This document shows, piece after piece, positions 13,145 through 14,255 of a stretch of 14,255 bases of DNA. The notes under the pieces are model-generated. The model saw nothing but the letters and a program-made list of their open reading frames with translations, did no database searches and was not told the DNA's origin. Source of the DNA: Sphingobium sp. (lineage in GTDB: Bacteria > Pseudomonadota > Alphaproteobacteria > Sphingomonadales > Sphingomonadaceae); the NCBI GenBank assembly GCA_003248935.1, contig QFQF01000031.1, forward strand, positions 1-14,255, written 5' to 3'. The position numbers and the translations under genes are program-made. How positions within the stretch are numbered: position 1 is the stretch's first letter; each line of letters starts with the position of its first letter.

Positions 13145-14255
13145 TCAAAGGCTCATCCCCCGGTTACGCTCGCGGCCGATGCTAACCGACTGCGTCAGCT
13201 CCTGCCCGATTGTCCGCCCACGCTCCATTTTCAGCGCCAGCTCGGGCGCGCGCTTCGCCAGCGCGGATTCGAGTTGCGGGTCGCGATGCAACCCGCCCGC
13301 CAAAGTCTCCATGCGCCCGCGCAACCGCTCCGCGCCTTCCTTGTCGCCGCTGCGCTCTTTGGCCGTGCGGTCGCGCTGCATCGCCTGCCAGCTCTCCACA
13401 AACCTGTCGGCGCGAAGGTCGGGGTCGGCGCGAACCTTCGCCTCCTCGGCCATAGCCCTCGCCGCGCCGCCTGTGTTGCCCTCGGCCGCGTCATGAGCGA
13501 GCCGGGGATCACGCTGGAACGCGGAAGCAAGGTCACGCGCGGCATGGGGCCGCGTCCGGTCCAGCGCGTCGCCGGCCTGACGCAAGGCGCTCTCCTGATG
13601 TGGGAGCACCGGCAACCCCTTATCGCGCATCCGGCCTATATCGGCCGCGGCTCGGCCATAGCGTTCGATCGCATGGGCCTGTGAGGGCGCCAGCGGCCGA
13701 TCGGCCGCGATGCGCTCCGGCGACGTAGTTTTTTCCGACGTCGGTTTCGGCCGGAACCCCGCGAACATGCCCCTGGCCTTGTCGCGGACCTTCTCCGCCA
13801 CTTGACGCGCGAGTTCCGGGAACCGGATCTCGCGCCGATCGGCGAACGCACGGGCCTGGTCCTGCTCGGGCCGAGCATAGTCGCCGGCCATGTCCTTGCC
13901 CTGGTCGCGCGACAGGGCGCGGGCGAGCTGGCGCTGGTCTGCGAAGTCGTCACGCCCATAATGGAGCTGCGCGTCGTCGCGGTGCCGGCTCATACCGACA
14001 TAGGCGCTGTGCCGGTCCATGCCGGGTGTGGCGAGGACATGGGCGCGATCGACCGTCACGCCCTGCGCCTTGTGGAAGGTAGCGGCGTAGCCGTGATCGA
14101 CCGCGGCATAATCCTTCGCGTCGAACGCCACCCGCGCGCCGCTGTCGAGCCGAACCTTCATCCCCTCGGCCGATACCTGCTCGATCGTGCCGAGCGTGCC
14201 GTTCTTCACCCCTAGCGACCGCTCGTTCCGCAGGAACATCAAGCGGTCGCCGCGC
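13145..14255 (-). CDS. traA: Ti-type conjugative relaxase TraA, C-terminal part (truncated by window edge)
   Basis: The frame is open to the right edge and encodes the last 370 or so residues of a TraA/MobA-type relaxase-helicase, which nicks oriT, pilots the strand and unwinds it during conjugation. The edge reads RGDRLMFLRNERSLGVKNGT, part of the RecD-like helicase domain. Helicase motifs V and VI are visible as YAATFHKAQGVTVDRAHVL and SAYVGMSRHRD. After about residue 110 from the edge comes a long charged, helical tail rich in Arg, Asp and Ala (for example DPDLRADRFVESWQAMQRDR), typical of these proteins. The N-terminal relaxase domain and Walker A lie outside. The TGA is 2 bases from the start of the DUF6118 gene. 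Confidence 0.92.
   Translation of the reverse strand, partial: RGDRLMFLRNERSLGVKNGTLGTIEQVSAEGMKVRLDSGARVAFDAKDYAAVDHGYAATFHKAQGVTVDRAHVLATPGMDRHSAYVGMSRHRDDAQLHYGRDDFADQRQLARALSRDQGKDMAGDYARPEQDQARAFADRREIRFPELARQVAEKVRDKARGMFAGFRPKPTSEKTTSPERIAADRPLAPSQAHAIERYGRAAADIGRMRDKGLPVLPHQESALRQAGDALDRTRPHAARDLASAFQRDPRLAHDAAEGNTGGAARAMAEEAKVRADPDLRADRFVESWQAMQRDRTAKERSGDKEGAERLRGRMETLAGGLHRDPQLESALAKRAPELALKMERGRTIGQELTQSVSIGRERNRGMSL

Noticed and set aside
1..14255. CRISPR array, tRNA or rRNA genes, insertion sequences
   Set aside because: No regularly spaced long repeats, no cloverleaf-like or rRNA-like sequence, and no transposase frames were found on reading both strands.

Overview
The window is a GC-rich (mid-60s percent by eye) stretch of accessory DNA, most likely from an alphaproteobacterial, probably sphingomonad-type, plasmid or integrative conjugative element. 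The main clue is at the right edge: the C-terminal helicase part of a Ti-type conjugative relaxase (TraA), followed without a gap by a DUF6118-type membrane protein, a pair that travels with alphaproteobacterial transfer regions. No chromosomal housekeeping gene, rRNA or tRNA is visible. Host assignment is inference from gene types and base composition.

Layout from left to right. (1) 1-311 holds no convincing gene; it contains four 8-bp-period repeats and a 10-bp palindrome just upstream of the first gene. (2) 312-3195, plus strand, is a compact operon: a HigA/VapI-type HTH protein without a toxin partner, a gamma-class N6-adenine DNA methyltransferase, and a XamI-family restriction endonuclease. 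The expected target, GTCGAC by analogy with XamI, also lies in the palindrome before the operon. (3) 3214-4735, minus strand, is a small recombination module: a probable resolution (res) site, a Tn3-type serine resolvase, a PD-(D/E)XK nuclease-like gene overlapping the resolvase end, and a 53-residue ribbon-helix-helix-like protein convergent with the restriction gene. No transposase accompanies the resolvase. (4) 4777-11141 is a complete RND efflux system. The outer-membrane channel gene reads left; a TetR regulator, a lipoprotein membrane-fusion protein and the inner-membrane pump read right. The same operator, GTGACG-N12-CGTCAC, sits before both the channel gene and the fusion-protein gene, which ties all parts to the TetR regulator. 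(5) 11177-12435 carries two cargo genes, a DUF2461 protein and a YdeI/OmpD-associated-type protein. (6) 12453-14255, minus strand, is the DUF6118-TraA end of the transfer region; TraA runs off the window.

The whole reads as cargo (restriction-modification, recombination module, drug or solvent efflux, two small conserved genes) lying next to a conjugation backbone. The parts most worth follow-up are the TetR operator pair, the res-resolvase-nuclease cluster, and the toxinless HigA protein placed as the probable controller of a restriction-modification operon.
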